DNA of 64,000 bases from Salinicoccus luteus DSM 17002 (GTDB taxonomy: Bacteria; Bacillota; Bacilli; Staphylococcales; Salinicoccaceae): contig NZ_JONV01000010.1 in assembly GCF_000712035.1 (NCBI RefSeq), positions 62,001 to 126,000 of the forward strand. Reading direction: 5' to 3'. Below, one piece after another: positions 55,155 to 64,000 of the stretch. Within the stretch, counting starts at the first letter, position 1. Each line of letters begins with the position of its first letter. Under the pieces are notes generated by a model. That model searched no databases, was not told the origin of the DNA, and saw only the letters and a program-made list of their open reading frames with translations. A program made the position numbers and the translations under genes.

Positions 55155-55796
55155 ATGTTTACAGGAATTATTGAACAGATCGGCGAAGTGAAGAAAGCGG
55201 CGGATACAGGAGAACATACGGTGTTTGAAATATTTACGGGTACATTCGATGACCTGAAACTTGGAGATTCAGTCAGTGTGAACGGAACGTGCCTGACAGT
55301 GACGGGACTCGATACGGACAGCTTCACAGTCGAGATGGTCAACGAGACGAAGCGCATAACGAGCCTCGACAGGGTGGAAGCGGGAATGCCCGTCAACCTT
55401 GAGCGGGCACTGACGCTGTCCACACGGCTCGGGGGGCATATCGTCTCCGGCCATGTGGATGGTACGGGAGAAATCACTTCCGTCCATAACGACGGCAGTG
55501 CGCTGGTCATGCGTATCGCCTGCCCGCCAACTTTGATGAAATACATGGTGAAGAAAGGCTCTGTCGCAGTTGATGGCATCAGTCTGACACTGTTCGACGT
55601 CGATCTGAAATCGTCCGAAATCATCCTCAACCTGATTCCGGAGACGCAGGAACGTACAACGCTTGCACAAAAAGACACGGGTGCACGAGTCAATATCGAG
55701 GCGGATATGCTGATGAAGCATGTGGATCATCTGCTCCACTCCTCCGGATCGTTGAATATCGACGCGCTCGAGGAAGTGGGTGAACGCCATGTTTGA
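55155..55796 (+). CDS. ribE: Riboflavin synthase alpha chain
   Basis: Final enzyme of riboflavin synthesis, converting two lumazines to riboflavin; 213 residues. It starts with the family hallmark MFTGIIEQIG and has two lumazine-binding repeats, with VNGTCLTV and VDGISLTL at matching places and SGHVDGTGEI. The ATG at 55155 is five bases after the ribD stop. It overlaps ribBA by 8 bases. Confidence 0.95.
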   Translation: MFTGIIEQIGEVKKAADTGEHTVFEIFTGTFDDLKLGDSVSVNGTCLTVTGLDTDSFTVEMVNETKRITSLDRVEAGMPVNLERALTLSTRLGGHIVSGHVDGTGEITSVHNDGSALVMRIACPPTLMKYMVKKGSVAVDGISLTLFDVDLKSSEIILNLIPETQERTTLAQKDTGARVNIEADMLMKHVDHLLHSSGSLNIDALEEVGERHV

Positions 55797-56961
55797 TACG
55801 ATTGAAGCTGCAGTTGAAGATTTGAAGCAGGGGAAACTGATCATTGTTGTGGATGATGAGAATCGTGAAAATGAAGGGGATCTGGTGGGCGTTGCAGAAT
55901 ATATTACAGCTCGTGAAGTGAACTTCATGGCAACCCACGGCCGCGGTCTGATCTGTACGCCATTAACCGGGGAAATTGCAGAAAAGGCTGGCCTTGGTCC
56001 GATGGTCAACAACAACAGCGACCCCCACGGTACAGCTTTCACAGCCTCCATCGACCATGTCTCCACAACAACCGGCATCAGCGCCCATGAACGGTATGAC
56101 ACGATCCGTGCGCTGACGGATGAGAATGTTGCACCTTCCCAATTCAATGCACCCGGCCATATATTTCCGCTGGTCGCAAAGGGCGGCGGTGTACTTGAAC
56201 GCATGGGGCACACCGAAGCATCGACGGACCTCGCTCGTCTGGCGGGGGCGGTGCCGGTCGGAGTGATATGCGAAATCATGAATGATGACGGCACGATGGC
56301 ACGTGTGGACGACTTGAAAATCTACAAGGAGAAGCACGGCCTTAAAATGATAACGATAGAAGACCTGAAGCGGCATATGCAGAAGTTCACAGGTGTCACC
56401 CTGGAGAGCACCGTCCAGCTGCCGACGGACTATGGCCGGTTCAAGATGTACGGGTTCGTAGACAATGACACGGGCAAGGAACATCTTGCGCTTGTCCACG
56501 GCGAACTGAAGAACAATATGACCGTGAGGATCCATTCGGAATGCCTGACCGGGGACGTGTTCCATAGTCAGCGCTGCGACTGCGGGGAACAGCTCGAGCG
56601 TGCGATGCGCATCATCAACGATCAGGATGGCATCATCCTGTACATGAGACAGGAAGGCCGGGGCATCGGTCTGATCAACAAGCTCAAAGCCTATGAACTG
56701 ATTGAGCAGGGCTATGATACGGTGAGTGCTAACGAGCATCTCGGCTTTGATGCCGACTTGAGGAAATATGATGTGGCGGCGGCCATGCTCCACCAGCTCG
56801 GGCTGGATGAGGTGACACTGCTCAGCAACAATCCGAGAAAAATCAAGGGGCTCGAAGAGGAAGGCATCAAGGTGAACCGGCAGAGCCACATCGTTCAGGC
56901 GAATGTCGTCAACCAGGATTATTTGAAGACCAAAAAAGAAAAACTTGGACATCTGCTCTAG
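55789..56961 (+). CDS. ribBA: Bifunctional 3,4-DHBP synthase / GTP cyclohydrolase II
   Basis: Supplies both precursors of riboflavin; 390 residues. The N-terminal RibB half has [14 protein letters not shown] and HGRGLICTP, and the C-terminal RibA half has the zinc ligands in [21 protein letters not shown] with RQEGRGIGL. The ATG at 55789 ([10 protein letters not shown]) is chosen over a GTG three codons earlier to match the family start. Confidence 0.95.
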   Translation: MFDTIEAAVEDLKQGKLIIVVDDENRENEGDLVGVAEYITAREVNFMATHGRGLICTPLTGEIAEKAGLGPMVNNNSDPHGTAFTASIDHVSTTTGISAHERYDTIRALTDENVAPSQFNAPGHIFPLVAKGGGVLERMGHTEASTDLARLAGAVPVGVICEIMNDDGTMARVDDLKIYKEKHGLKMITIEDLKRHMQKFTGVTLESTVQLPTDYGRFKMYGFVDNDTGKEHLALVHGELKNNMTVRIHSECLTGDVFHSQRCDCGEQLERAMRIINDQDGIILYMRQEGRGIGLINKLKAYELIEQGYDTVSANEHLGFDADLRKYDVAAAMLHQLGLDEVTLLSNNPRKIKGLEEEGIKVNRQSHIVQANVVNQDYLKTKKEKLGHLL

Positions 56962-56974
56962 GAGGCATAAACAT

Positions 56975-57439
56975 ATGAATAGAATAGACACAAAATTGAT
57001 TGGTACAGACCTTAAGATTGCCATTGTGGCCGGAAGATTCAATGACTTCATCACATCCCAGCTCGTCAGCGGGGCAGAAGGGGCGCTCGTCAGCCACGAT
57101 GTGAATACTGAAGACATCGACCTCATCTACGTTCCAGGTGCATTTGAAATCCCGCTTGCAGCCAAGACGCTGGCGGAGTCGGGAAATTATGACGCGGTGG
57201 TGGCACTCGGCTGTGTCATCCGCGGCAGTACGACGCATTATGACTATGTTTGCAATGAGGCGGCCAAGGGCATTTCCCAAGCTGGCCTCACTACAGGCGT
57301 CCCCGTCATGTTCGGTATCATCACCACCGAAAATATCGAGCAGGCAATCGAGCGTGCAGGAACCAAGGCCGGAAACAAAGGTGCGGAAACCGCAACCGGT
57401 GCCATCGAAATGGCCAACCTCATGAAAAAGATACGATGA
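56975..57439 (+). CDS. ribH: 6,7-dimethyl-8-ribityllumazine synthase
   Basis: Condenses the two riboflavin precursors; forms large shells. The 154-residue product shows [37 protein letters not shown] and [17 protein letters not shown]. The ATG follows CTAGGAGGCATAAACAT. Last gene of the operon. Confidence 0.96.
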   Translation: MNRIDTKLIGTDLKIAIVAGRFNDFITSQLVSGAEGALVSHDVNTEDIDLIYVPGAFEIPLAAKTLAESGNYDAVVALGCVIRGSTTHYDYVCNEAAKGISQAGLTTGVPVMFGIITTENIEQAIERAGTKAGNKGAETATGAIEMANLMKKIR

Positions 57440-57442
57440 TCG

Positions 57443-57468
57443 AAAAGCCGATGGAAATCGGCTTTTTG
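57443..57468 (+). terminator. Terminator of the riboflavin operon
   Basis: AAAAGCCGAT pairs with ATCGGCTTTT around four bases and ends in TTTTT. Confidence 0.9.
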
Positions 57469-57564
57469 TCATTTCTTTGCCATATAACCGTCAATAATGG
57501 AAAAGCAGGGGCGAAGGAAATCATGCTATGATTTCATATATAGAAGGATAAAGGAGAAATACCC

Positions 57565-57975
57565 ATGAAACTGAAACTTTTGATGTTTGGAATGATACTG
57601 AGCCTCGCTGTGCTGTCTGCCTGTGGCAATGGTGGGGACATGGAAGGCGAAATGAATCATGACAATCCGAGCGAGGATGAGGTGCGGTCGCTCGAAGTCG
57701 ATCTGGAAGTGCCGGAGAGCGCTGACGCTGGTGAAGCGGTCGAGTTTACAGCTCACGTACATTCTAACGGCGAGGATGTCACGGACGCGGATAAAGTGAT
57801 GTATGAAGTGAAGTCTGGCGAGGAGAGCCTGGAAAATATTGAAGCGCAGCATGATGCGGATGGGGTCTACACCATCGAGTATACATTCGAAGAAGCGGGC
57901 ACCTATACGGTCATTTCACATGTCGACGCAATGCAGCTGCATACGATGCCACAAGCCGAGATCACTGTAGAGTAG
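57565..57975 (+). CDS. YtkA-like lipoprotein
   Basis: A 136-residue lipoprotein with the lipobox LSAC at residues 17-20, an acidic linker and a C-terminal YtkA-like beta-sandwich (about residues 45-136), seen in DLEVPESADAGEAVEF, DADGVYTIEYTFEEAGTYTVISHVDA (part). Homologous domains occur in copper or cytochrome oxidase related extracellular proteins; the role here is unknown. The ATG follows AAGGAGAAATACCC. Confidence 0.78.
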   Translation: MKLKLLMFGMILSLAVLSACGNGGDMEGEMNHDNPSEDEVRSLEVDLEVPESADAGEAVEFTAHVHSNGEDVTDADKVMYEVKSGEESLENIEAQHDADGVYTIEYTFEEAGTYTVISHVDAMQLHTMPQAEITVE

Positions 57976-58067
57976 ACCGGGTCCCCATGTAGATACTGCT
58001 GTTTGTAAAGTGACCTCTTAAGGTTTACAATATATATAGATTGGAAGCTTGAAATCAGGAGGAAACC

Positions 58068-58745
58068 ATGAATTTGCAGGATAAAACTTATATCGTATCG
58101 AGTGCTGTCACACCGCTCGGCAAGGAACTGTCCATGCATCTGGCAGAGCAGGGTGCAAATGTCATTCTTGCAGGGCTTGAACACGTGGAGCTGGACAATC
58201 TTCTGAATGCGCTCCAGGAGCGTTCGGAAGGCAATCATAAGGTGGTCCTTCTGGAACAGTCAAAAGAGATCGACTGGGTGGCTACCGTTGAGGAAATTCA
58301 GCAGGATTATAATACATTGAATGGAATCATACTTGTCCATACCATTTTCACAGAGAACCGGTCTGTGTATGATGTGTCATTTGATGAATTCAACCAGGTG
58401 ATGTATGAGCATGTATGGGGAACGTACCTCGGCATCCGCACACTCAGGCCCATGCTCAAGGATGAAAGGGATGCCAAGATCATCAATGTCATCGAGCCGT
58501 CGTTTGAAGATGTATTTGAGAGAAACCTGTATTATACAGTGACCGGGGCCATTGAGGCACTCACACATTCCACTGCTGCTGAGCTGAGGAAAGAGGATGT
58601 GGATGTATATGCACTGAGCTACAGACCATCCATAAGGTATGAGGAATCACCGCAACGTTCGAATTCTGAAGCGATCAGTACGGTCATGTCGATCCTTTCA
58701 GGCTCTGAAGATGCACCGAATGGCAATACAATCATCATCAACTAA
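58068..58745 (+). CDS. Degenerate short-chain dehydrogenase-like protein
   Basis: A 225-residue Rossmann-type protein laid out like an SDR, starting NLQDKTYIVSSAVTPLGKEL and with YYTVTGAIEALTHSTAAEL where SDRs have YxxxKxal. Key parts are lost: the Gly-rich loop is SSAVTPLG, the NNAG region reads GIILVHTIF, and the catalytic Lys of YxxxK is Gly160. It is therefore probably not an active dehydrogenase. The ATG follows ATCAGGAGGAAACC. A terminator follows. Confidence 0.72.
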   Translation: MNLQDKTYIVSSAVTPLGKELSMHLAEQGANVILAGLEHVELDNLLNALQERSEGNHKVVLLEQSKEIDWVATVEEIQQDYNTLNGIILVHTIFTENRSVYDVSFDEFNQVMYEHVWGTYLGIRTLRPMLKDERDAKIINVIEPSFEDVFERNLYYTVTGAIEALTHSTAAELRKEDVDVYALSYRPSIRYEESPQRSNSEAISTVMSILSGSEDAPNGNTIIIN

Positions 58746-58756
58746 TACTGACCCAC

Positions 58757-58790
58757 GTCATCTGATGCCTATCGGATGGCTTTATTTTTT
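58757..58790 (+). terminator. Terminator after the SDR-like gene
   Basis: CATCTGAT and ATCGGATG pair (one G-T) around four bases, followed by GGCTTTATTTTTT. Confidence 0.75.
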
Positions 58791-58809
58791 ATTGAAACCG
58801 TTTAATTGC

Positions 58810-58837
58810 TTGAAAATACAAACTTTCAGTGTATAAT
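58810..58837 (+). promoter_or_regulatory. Promoter of the iron uptake operon
   Basis: TTGAAA at 58810-58815 and a perfect TATAAT at 58832-58837 are 16 bases apart, immediately upstream of the Fur box. Confidence 0.78.
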
Positions 58838-58855
58838 TGTAACTGTGATTATCGG

Positions 58856-58870
58856 TGATAATCATTATCA
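58856..58870. promoter_or_regulatory. Fur box
   Basis: TGATAATCATTATCA is a perfect 7-1-7 inverted repeat matching the Fur consensus. It starts about 18 bases after the -10, so iron-loaded Fur would block transcription of the operon. An extra half-site, TGATTATC, lies just upstream. Confidence 0.92.
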
Positions 58871-58886
58871 ATTAAGGTGGATTAAT

Positions 58887-59855
58887 ATGATACATAAACT
58901 ATTCAGACTGGACATCATGATTCTATTATTGGTCGTGCTATCAATTATTTCGATGTTTGTGGGCGTCGTCGACCTTTCTCCTGGTGACCTTTTCAACTTG
59001 AGTGACAACCAGAAGAACATCATCATGGAGAGTCGGTTTCCAAGGACAGTAGCCATCATCATCGCAGGGGCGTCACTGAGTGTATGTGGGCTGATCATGC
59101 AGCAGCTGACCCGCAACAAATTCGTTTCCCCCACCACTGCGGGAACGATGGATTGGGCACGGCTCGGCATATTGATCGCACTGATGTTTTTTCCGACCGC
59201 CAGCCTTCTGGTGAAACTGCTTTTTGCCTCTGCATTGAGCCTGGCAGGCACACTGCTGTTCATGCAGATCATCCAGCGTGTACAGTTCAAGGATGTTGTA
59301 TTCGTCCCACTTATCGGGCTGATGCTTGGGAATGTGGTTTCGAGCGTAGCGACATTCCTCAGTCTGAGGACGAATTCAATCCAGTCGCTATCCAGCTGGC
59401 TGCAGGGGGATTTTTCAATCATCATTTCAGGACGGTATGAGGTCCTATACATAAGCATTCCATTCCTGATTGTCGCTCTGCTCTATGCCAATCAATTTAC
59501 GATTGCAGGAATGGGGCAGGATTTTTCGAAAAATCTTGGACTCAACTACAGACGAGTGATAAACATAGGTCTGCTTATTACTGCAGTGATTACAGCACTT
59601 GTAGTCGTCACTGTGGGAATGCTGCCATTCCTTGGCCTGATCATCCCCAATATCATTTCAATATTCCGGGGAGACCATCTGAAGAATACGATTCTTCTGA
59701 CCGCAGTACTCGGGGCAGTATTTGTAATGATATGTGATATTCTGGGACGTCTGATCATATTCCCCTACGAAATCTCCATCGGGCTGATGATCGGTGTCAT
59801 AGGAAGTTTCATCTTCTTGATCATGATATTCAGGAGGGTGAAATCAAATGCATAA
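58887..59855 (+). CDS. sstA: Iron-siderophore ABC transporter permease (SstA/FecC-type)
   Basis: FecCD-family permease, 322 residues, with about nine to ten membrane helices. Typical blocks are ESRFPRTVAIIIAGASLSVCGLIMQ (start of the family core) and GMLPFLGLIIPNIISI. The ATG at 58887 follows TTAAGGTGGATTAAT. It opens a four-gene operon (two permeases, ATPase, binding lipoprotein) identical in order to staphylococcal sstABCD and lying near nrdIEF and murB as in Staphylococcus. Under the Fur box, it is expected to act in iron scarcity. Confidence 0.85.
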   Translation: MIHKLFRLDIMILLLVVLSIISMFVGVVDLSPGDLFNLSDNQKNIIMESRFPRTVAIIIAGASLSVCGLIMQQLTRNKFVSPTTAGTMDWARLGILIALMFFPTASLLVKLLFASALSLAGTLLFMQIIQRVQFKDVVFVPLIGLMLGNVVSSVATFLSLRTNSIQSLSSWLQGDFSIIISGRYEVLYISIPFLIVALLYANQFTIAGMGQDFSKNLGLNYRRVINIGLLITAVITALVVVTVGMLPFLGLIIPNIISIFRGDHLKNTILLTAVLGAVFVMICDILGRLIIFPYEISIGLMIGVIGSFIFLIMIFRRVKSNA

Positions 59856-60807
59856 TGGAAAGAATAACCGCCTGCTTCTCATATTGACAATCGCCACTCT
59901 GGCCATCGCAGGCTTCTACATCCTCTATCAGTTGAATTTCGACATATTGTTCTACCAGCTTCCTTCCCGGGTGAACCGGGTGGTGACCATGCTGATCGTC
60001 GGCATAGCGATTGCGGTTTCGACAGTCATCTTCCAGACGATCACCAAGAACCGCATACTGACTCCATCGATCATGGGGCTGGATTCGGTCTATCTCTTCA
60101 TACAGACCATCATTGTATTCATAGTGGGGACGAGCTCACCACTGCTGACCAATGACTTTGTCAACTATCTGGTCAGCATGCTCGGTCTCGTCGTCTTTAC
60201 CGTACTGGTCTTCAAGTACCTTTTCAGGCTTACCGGCAATCACGTATTCCTGCTTCTGCTGATCGGAATCATACTGGGAACATTTTTCAACAGCCTGTCG
60301 ACCTTCATGCAGATGCTGATCAACCCGGATGATTTCCTGATCCTGCAGAATTCCATGTTTGCATCATTCAATGCCATCAATGATTCCCTGATCTGGATCA
60401 CCGGAGCGATTGTTCTCCTCATGCTGATCATAGTGCTCAGGGACTTCCATTCCTTGGATGTGATTGCACTCGGTCGGGATCATGCGATAAACTTGGGTAT
60501 AAACTACGATAGAAAAGTTTCCCAGCTTCTGCTTATTATTGCCGTTCTGGTATCGGTCTCGACCGCACTTGTCGGACCAATCATGTTTCTCGGCCTGCTC
60601 GTCGTCAACCTGGCGCATGAAATGTTCAAAACGTTCAAGCACCGCTACCTGCTCCTTGGGAGTACATTGATTGCGGTGATTACATTGCTTCTCGGTCAGA
60701 TGCTGACTCAATATGTGTTCAACCAGGCGGTTGAAATCAGTGTAATCATCAATCTTGTCGGTGGGGTGTACTTCATCATACTAATGCTTAAGGAGAGTCG
60801 AAGATGA
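59848..60807 (+). CDS. sstB: Iron-siderophore ABC transporter permease (SstB/FecD-type)
   Basis: Second FecCD-family permease, 319 residues, which pairs with SstA to form the membrane channel. Blocks include PSRVNRVVTMLIVGIAIAVS and VGPIMFLGLLVVNLAHEMF. The ATG follows CAGGAGGGTGAAATCAA and overlaps sstA by 8 bases. Confidence 0.85.
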   Translation: MHNGKNNRLLLILTIATLAIAGFYILYQLNFDILFYQLPSRVNRVVTMLIVGIAIAVSTVIFQTITKNRILTPSIMGLDSVYLFIQTIIVFIVGTSSPLLTNDFVNYLVSMLGLVVFTVLVFKYLFRLTGNHVFLLLLIGIILGTFFNSLSTFMQMLINPDDFLILQNSMFASFNAINDSLIWITGAIVLLMLIIVLRDFHSLDVIALGRDHAINLGINYDRKVSQLLLIIAVLVSVSTALVGPIMFLGLLVVNLAHEMFKTFKHRYLLLGSTLIAVITLLLGQMLTQYVFNQAVEISVIINLVGGVYFIILMLKESRR

Positions 60808-61613
60808 TCGATCTTAAAGGTATATCAAAAATTTACGGCCAAAAGAAAGTAGTCAATGACGTATCCGTCTCAATTGCCAAGGGGAAAGTCACCTCCTTCA
60901 TCGGACCGAACGGTGCCGGGAAGAGTACGCTGCTGTCCATGATTACACGTCTGCTCGACCAGGACAGCGGAGAGGTACTGCTTGAAGGGAAGAACATTCT
61001 CCAGGCGCCGAGTGATGCGCTTGCCAAGAAGATTGCCATCCTGAAGCAGTCCAATCACATGGATCTTAAGATTACGGTACGTGAACTGATCAGTTTCGGC
61101 CGCTTCCCCTATTCAAAGGGAAGGCTGAACGAGAGGGATCATGAAATCATCGATGAGGCGATCAGCTACATGGAACTTGAAGAGTTCGAGGACCGGTATA
61201 TCGATGAACTGTCCGGCGGGCAGAGGCAGCGTGTATACATCGCCATGACGATTGCCCAGGATACGGAATACATCTTCCTCGACGAGCCGCTCAACAACCT
61301 TGACATGAAGCACTCTGTGCAGATCATGCAGATTTTGAGGAGACTGGTGAGGGAACGCAACAAAACGATCATCATCGTCATCCATGACATCAATTTTGCT
61401 TCCTGCTATTCCGACAATATTGTTGCCATGAAAGATGGAAAAGTGGCAATCAGCGGCAAAAAGGATGATGTCATCAAGAAGGAAATCCTTGAGGATATAT
61501 ATGAAATGGACATCAACATAGAATGCATCTACGGACAGCAGATATGCGTGTACTTCGATGAACACGAGGATGCTTCGGTGGACGACTTCATCGAGGATCA
61601 GGTTCGGGCATAG
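60804..61613 (+). CDS. sstC: Iron-siderophore ABC transporter ATPase (SstC-type)
   Basis: Cytoplasmic ATPase that powers the importer, 269 residues. Walker A GPNGAGKST, Q loop in ILKQSNH, signature LSGGQRQR, Walker B YIFLDEPLNNLD and switch His in IIIVIHDINFA are all present. Its ATG overlaps the sstB stop by four bases. Confidence 0.9.
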   Translation: MIDLKGISKIYGQKKVVNDVSVSIAKGKVTSFIGPNGAGKSTLLSMITRLLDQDSGEVLLEGKNILQAPSDALAKKIAILKQSNHMDLKITVRELISFGRFPYSKGRLNERDHEIIDEAISYMELEEFEDRYIDELSGGQRQRVYIAMTIAQDTEYIFLDEPLNNLDMKHSVQIMQILRRLVRERNKTIIIVIHDINFASCYSDNIVAMKDGKVAISGKKDDVIKKEILEDIYEMDINIECIYGQQICVYFDEHEDASVDDFIEDQVRA

Positions 61614-61714
61614 TCTATGGAGTGCATACACATTTAAGGAGGTGATGGGGACTTATCGGATATATGGATGTTTTTAGTGGGGGCTGAAAACACTAATTGG
61701 AAAGAGGAATGGAA

Positions 61715-62761
61715 ATGAAGAAATTTTACTTATTGTTTACTGTAATGGTACTCATGGTCCTTGCAGCATGTGGAAATGGAGAAAGTACATCCGAAGGTGC
61801 AGAATCCGAAAGTGAAGCGTCGGAAACTGAAGGCACCGAGACTGTCGAAGTGGAAAACCAGTTCACGATTTCCGATGAATCTGCCGAAGGTGAAGAAGCA
61901 AGCGAAGAAGTGTCGGAAACGGTGGAAGTGCCGGTAAATCCGGAGAAAGTTGCAGTATTCGACTATGGTGCGCTTTCTACTATCCATGAGCTTGGTGAGT
62001 CGGACAGTGTTGTCGGACTGCCAAAAGGACAAAGCTCAAGTACCCTGCCTGATGAGCTTGAAGCGTTTCAGGGAGATGAGTATGCAAATCTTGGTACACT
62101 GAAAGATCCGGACTTTGAGAAAGTTGCTGAACTGCAGCCTGAAGTCATCATGATTTCAGGACGTCAGGCGACTTCTGCCATCATCGATGAGTTTGAGAAA
62201 GCAGCTCCGGATGCCCAGATCCTGTATGTGGCGCCTTCCAATGAAAACTACTTTGAAGAAGTCAAACATTACACCCAGATGATTGGGGACATCTATGACA
62301 AGTCTTCAGAAGCAGAGTCACTGATTGCAGATTTGGACAGCAAAATCGAAGAAGTGAAGCAGAAAGTGGCGGATACTGATGAAACAATGCTGTTCGTCAT
62401 GGCAAATGAAGGTGAACTTTCAGCGCACGGACCAGGTGGACGTTACGGATTTCTTTTTGAGGACCTGGGCTTTGAACCAGTAGATGAGGAGATCTCGACT
62501 ACAAGACATGGCCAGGCCATCAGTTACGAATATATCAATGATAGGAACCCAGGCATCATCCTTGCCCTCGACAGGGGCAGTGCGATTGGTGGAGAATCCT
62601 CCTCCAGCACAGTCCTTGATAATAATGTCATTCAGGATGTGGATGCAATCAAAAATGACAGAATCGTCGATCTCGACGCCAAACTCTGGTACCTCGCTTC
62701 CGGAGGCGTGATGACGACAATCGGTCAGCTGGAAGAAATCGAGCAGGCTCTGGAACAATAG
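61715..62761 (+). CDS. sstD: Iron-siderophore binding lipoprotein (SstD-type)
   Basis: Substrate-binding lipoprotein of the FepB/TroA-like class, 348 residues. The lipobox is LAAC; a long Glu/Ser/Thr linker (about residues 25-70) precedes the binding domain with VAVFDYGALSTIHELGE, LKDPDFEKVAELQPEVIMIS and a closing helix. It captures a ferric siderophore, probably catecholate type if like Staphylococcus SstD (inference). The ATG at 61715 follows AAAGAGGAATGGA. It lies 101 bases after sstC and ends at a strong terminator. Confidence 0.88.
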   Translation: MKKFYLLFTVMVLMVLAACGNGESTSEGAESESEASETEGTETVEVENQFTISDESAEGEEASEEVSETVEVPVNPEKVAVFDYGALSTIHELGESDSVVGLPKGQSSSTLPDELEAFQGDEYANLGTLKDPDFEKVAELQPEVIMISGRQATSAIIDEFEKAAPDAQILYVAPSNENYFEEVKHYTQMIGDIYDKSSEAESLIADLDSKIEEVKQKVADTDETMLFVMANEGELSAHGPGGRYGFLFEDLGFEPVDEEISTTRHGQAISYEYINDRNPGIILALDRGSAIGGESSSSTVLDNNVIQDVDAIKNDRIVDLDAKLWYLASGGVMTTIGQLEEIEQALEQ

Positions 62762-62765
62762 AAAA

Positions 62766-62799
62766 AGAAAGGCCCATCAAAAAATTGATGGGCCTTTTG
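62766..62799. terminator. Bidirectional terminator between sstD and murB
   Basis: AAAGGCCCATCAA and TTGATGGGCCTTT form 13 pairs around four A, with A-rich and T-rich flanks. Confidence 0.9.
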
Positions 62800-62811
62800 G
62801 TATATGCAATG

Positions 62812-63753
62812 TTATTTTTGGCGTTCTGCACGCCTATAGACCGGTTCCCCGATGATGCGGACTTCACGATTGAGGGTCACACCAAAGAGAGAGTAGACTT
62901 TTTTCTGGACATATTCAATCAGGGCTTCATAATCACCTGCTGTGCCACCATCCACATTCACCATGAATCCGGCATGCTTCTTCGAGACTTCGACACCACC
63001 GATGCGGTGACCCTGAAGACCAGCTTCCTGGATGAGCTTCCCTGCAAAATTGCCGGGTGGCCTCTGAAAGACACTCCCGCATGACGGATATTCCAGAGGC
63101 TGTTTGGATGAGCGGCGTTCTGTCAGATCATCCATCATTTTCTGGATATCCTCCAATTTACCGGGCTTCAGACTGAATTTGGCTTCGACCACAGCATAGT
63201 CATTTTCCTGGACCATGCTTTTCCTGTATTCGAGTCCCAGTTCCTCATTCTTTAGTGTAATCCTTTTACCAGTTTCGTCCAAAACGGTGACTTCCGTGAG
63301 ACAGTCCTTGATTTCGCCGCCGTAGGCACCCGCGTTCATATAGACAGCACCCCCGACACTCCCGGGGATGCCACAGGCAAATTCCATGCCGGTCAGCGAC
63401 AGGTCTCTTGCGTAGTTGGATACATCAATGATGGCACGGCCGCTGCCCACTGTAATGACACTATTTGACTCGTATAAATAATTTAACTCGAGCAGGTTCA
63501 ATACAATACCACGGACGCCGCCATCCCGTATGATGATGTTCGAACCATTCCCCAGATATGTCACGGGAATATGGTTCTCGTGGCTGTACTGGAGGACGCG
63601 GGAGGCATCTTCAATGTCATGAACAGTGATATAGAAGTCCGCTGGCCCGCCGGTCCGGGTATATGTATAGTTTTTTAGGGGTTCATATGTTTTGATTTCT
63701 GAGTGGTCCAAAAGGGACCTTAAATCCTCTTCGATTTGAGTATGGTTCACCAT
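62812..63753 (-). CDS. murB: UDP-N-acetylenolpyruvoylglucosamine reductase
   Basis: FAD enzyme that makes UDP-N-acetylmuramate for peptidoglycan; 313 residues. FAD-binding parts include [29 protein letters not shown] and [20 protein letters not shown]; the catalytic serine is in CGSVFQRP, and the late Glu in [12 protein letters not shown]. The start ATG at 63753 ([11 protein letters not shown]) follows AAAGGAAACGTT on the minus strand; a longer frame to 63894 is rejected because no homologous N-terminus is expected. Confidence 0.94.
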   Translation of the reverse strand: MVNHTQIEEDLRSLLDHSEIKTYEPLKNYTYTRTGGPADFYITVHDIEDASRVLQYSHENHIPVTYLGNGSNIIIRDGGVRGIVLNLLELNYLYESNSVITVGSGRAIIDVSNYARDLSLTGMEFACGIPGSVGGAVYMNAGAYGGEIKDCLTEVTVLDETGKRITLKNEELGLEYRKSMVQENDYAVVEAKFSLKPGKLEDIQKMMDDLTERRSSKQPLEYPSCGSVFQRPPGNFAGKLIQEAGLQGHRIGGVEVSKKHAGFMVNVDGGTAGDYEALIEYVQKKVYSLFGVTLNREVRIIGEPVYRRAERQK

Positions 63754-63921
63754 AACGTTTCCTTTCAAGACAAAATACTTATCACCATTATAATGGAATC
63801 TCTGTCCCTTTGCCAATCCAATATGCATTCCGTTGTGATGATTTATGATGTGTGCTATATTTTGTTTAGCATTTGGAGCAGGCGCAGTCCCCACTATAAC
63901 AATATGAAAGTGTGACCTTCT

Positions 63922-64000
63922 TTGCAGAATAAAAAAAAATCAATCAGTACATTCGTATTGTTGTCGGTCTTCCTGTTGGCAGGGTGTACTTCTGGATTCC
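63922..64000 (+). CDS. Lipoprotein, N-terminal part only (cut by window edge)
   Basis: Only the first ~26 codons are present. From a TTG at 63922 the frame reads [22 protein letters not shown] (shown here to the lipobox), a standard lipoprotein signal peptide with lipobox LAGC, then TSGF. The ribosome binding site is unclear, so the start is provisional. The gene is divergent from murB. Function cannot be judged. Confidence 0.6.
   Translation, partial: MQNKKKSISTFVLLSVFLLAGCTSGF

Noticed and set aside
63931-63939. Run of nine A near the start of the truncated lipoprotein gene as a phase-variation tract
   Set aside because: A short A run encoding lysines of a signal peptide is ordinary, and only the first codons are visible.

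Overview
The window looks like chromosome of a halotolerant member of the Staphylococcaceae (a Salinicoccus- or Jeotgalicoccus-like organism). This is inferred from the staphylococcal gene content and order (narGHJI-nreABC-nitrate transporter, moeB-moaB-moaC-moeA-mobB-moaE-moaD-mobA-moaA, nrdIEF and sst-type iron uptake near murB, pabA-pabBC near recQ), Gram-positive ribosome binding sites, an estimated GC content near 50% and acidic linkers in the lipoproteins. I see no rRNA, tRNA, CRISPR array, phage or insertion sequence; the only structured RNA I can name is an FMN riboswitch.

Layout. 1-7.5 kb: four tandem, separately terminated paralogues of a peptide-type ABC transporter substrate-binding lipoprotein, with no permease or ATPase genes beside them. 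7.5-14 kb: small hypothetical genes, a GNAT acetyltransferase, a LOG-family enzyme, an ScdA/RIC-like di-iron repair protein whose CCGG motif is lost, and a PhoPR two-component system facing left. 14-34 kb: a nitrate respiration island. It holds the membrane nitrate reductase (narGHJI), the oxygen/nitrate sensor system (nreABC), a hemerythrin-like gene, a nitrate transporter, a molybdopterin cofactor pathway, and cydDC for cytochrome assembly. TAGGG-N4-CCCTA-like sites lie at matching distances from the -10 elements of narG and narK, so both are probably switched on by NreC.

34-48 kb: housekeeping and accessory genes. These are a DegV protein, an MpfA-like CBS/CorC membrane protein behind an unusual structured leader, a phospholipase-D/SF2 helicase/DUF3427-type protein, small membrane proteins, two exporters, folate genes (pabA and a pabB-pabC fusion), a stand-alone KipA/PxpC-like protein and RecQ. 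48-53.6 kb: class Ib ribonucleotide reductase (nrdIEF) behind paired NrdR boxes, then an NhaC antiporter.

53.8-57.5 kb: the riboflavin operon ribD-ribE-ribBA-ribH behind an FMN riboswitch with a terminator. 57.5-64 kb: a YtkA-like lipoprotein, a degenerate short-chain dehydrogenase-like protein, a Fur-controlled iron-siderophore importer (sstABCD type), murB, and the start of another lipoprotein gene cut by the window edge.

How the parts fit: the centre of the window supports anaerobic growth on nitrate. NarK imports nitrate, NarGHI reduces it, NarJ and the Moco enzymes mature the reductase, NreABC senses low oxygen and nitrate, and CydDC supports cytochrome maturation. Most transcription units end in clear intrinsic terminators, many of them shared by convergent genes. 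Functions were assigned by reading motifs in the translated proteins, without database searches.
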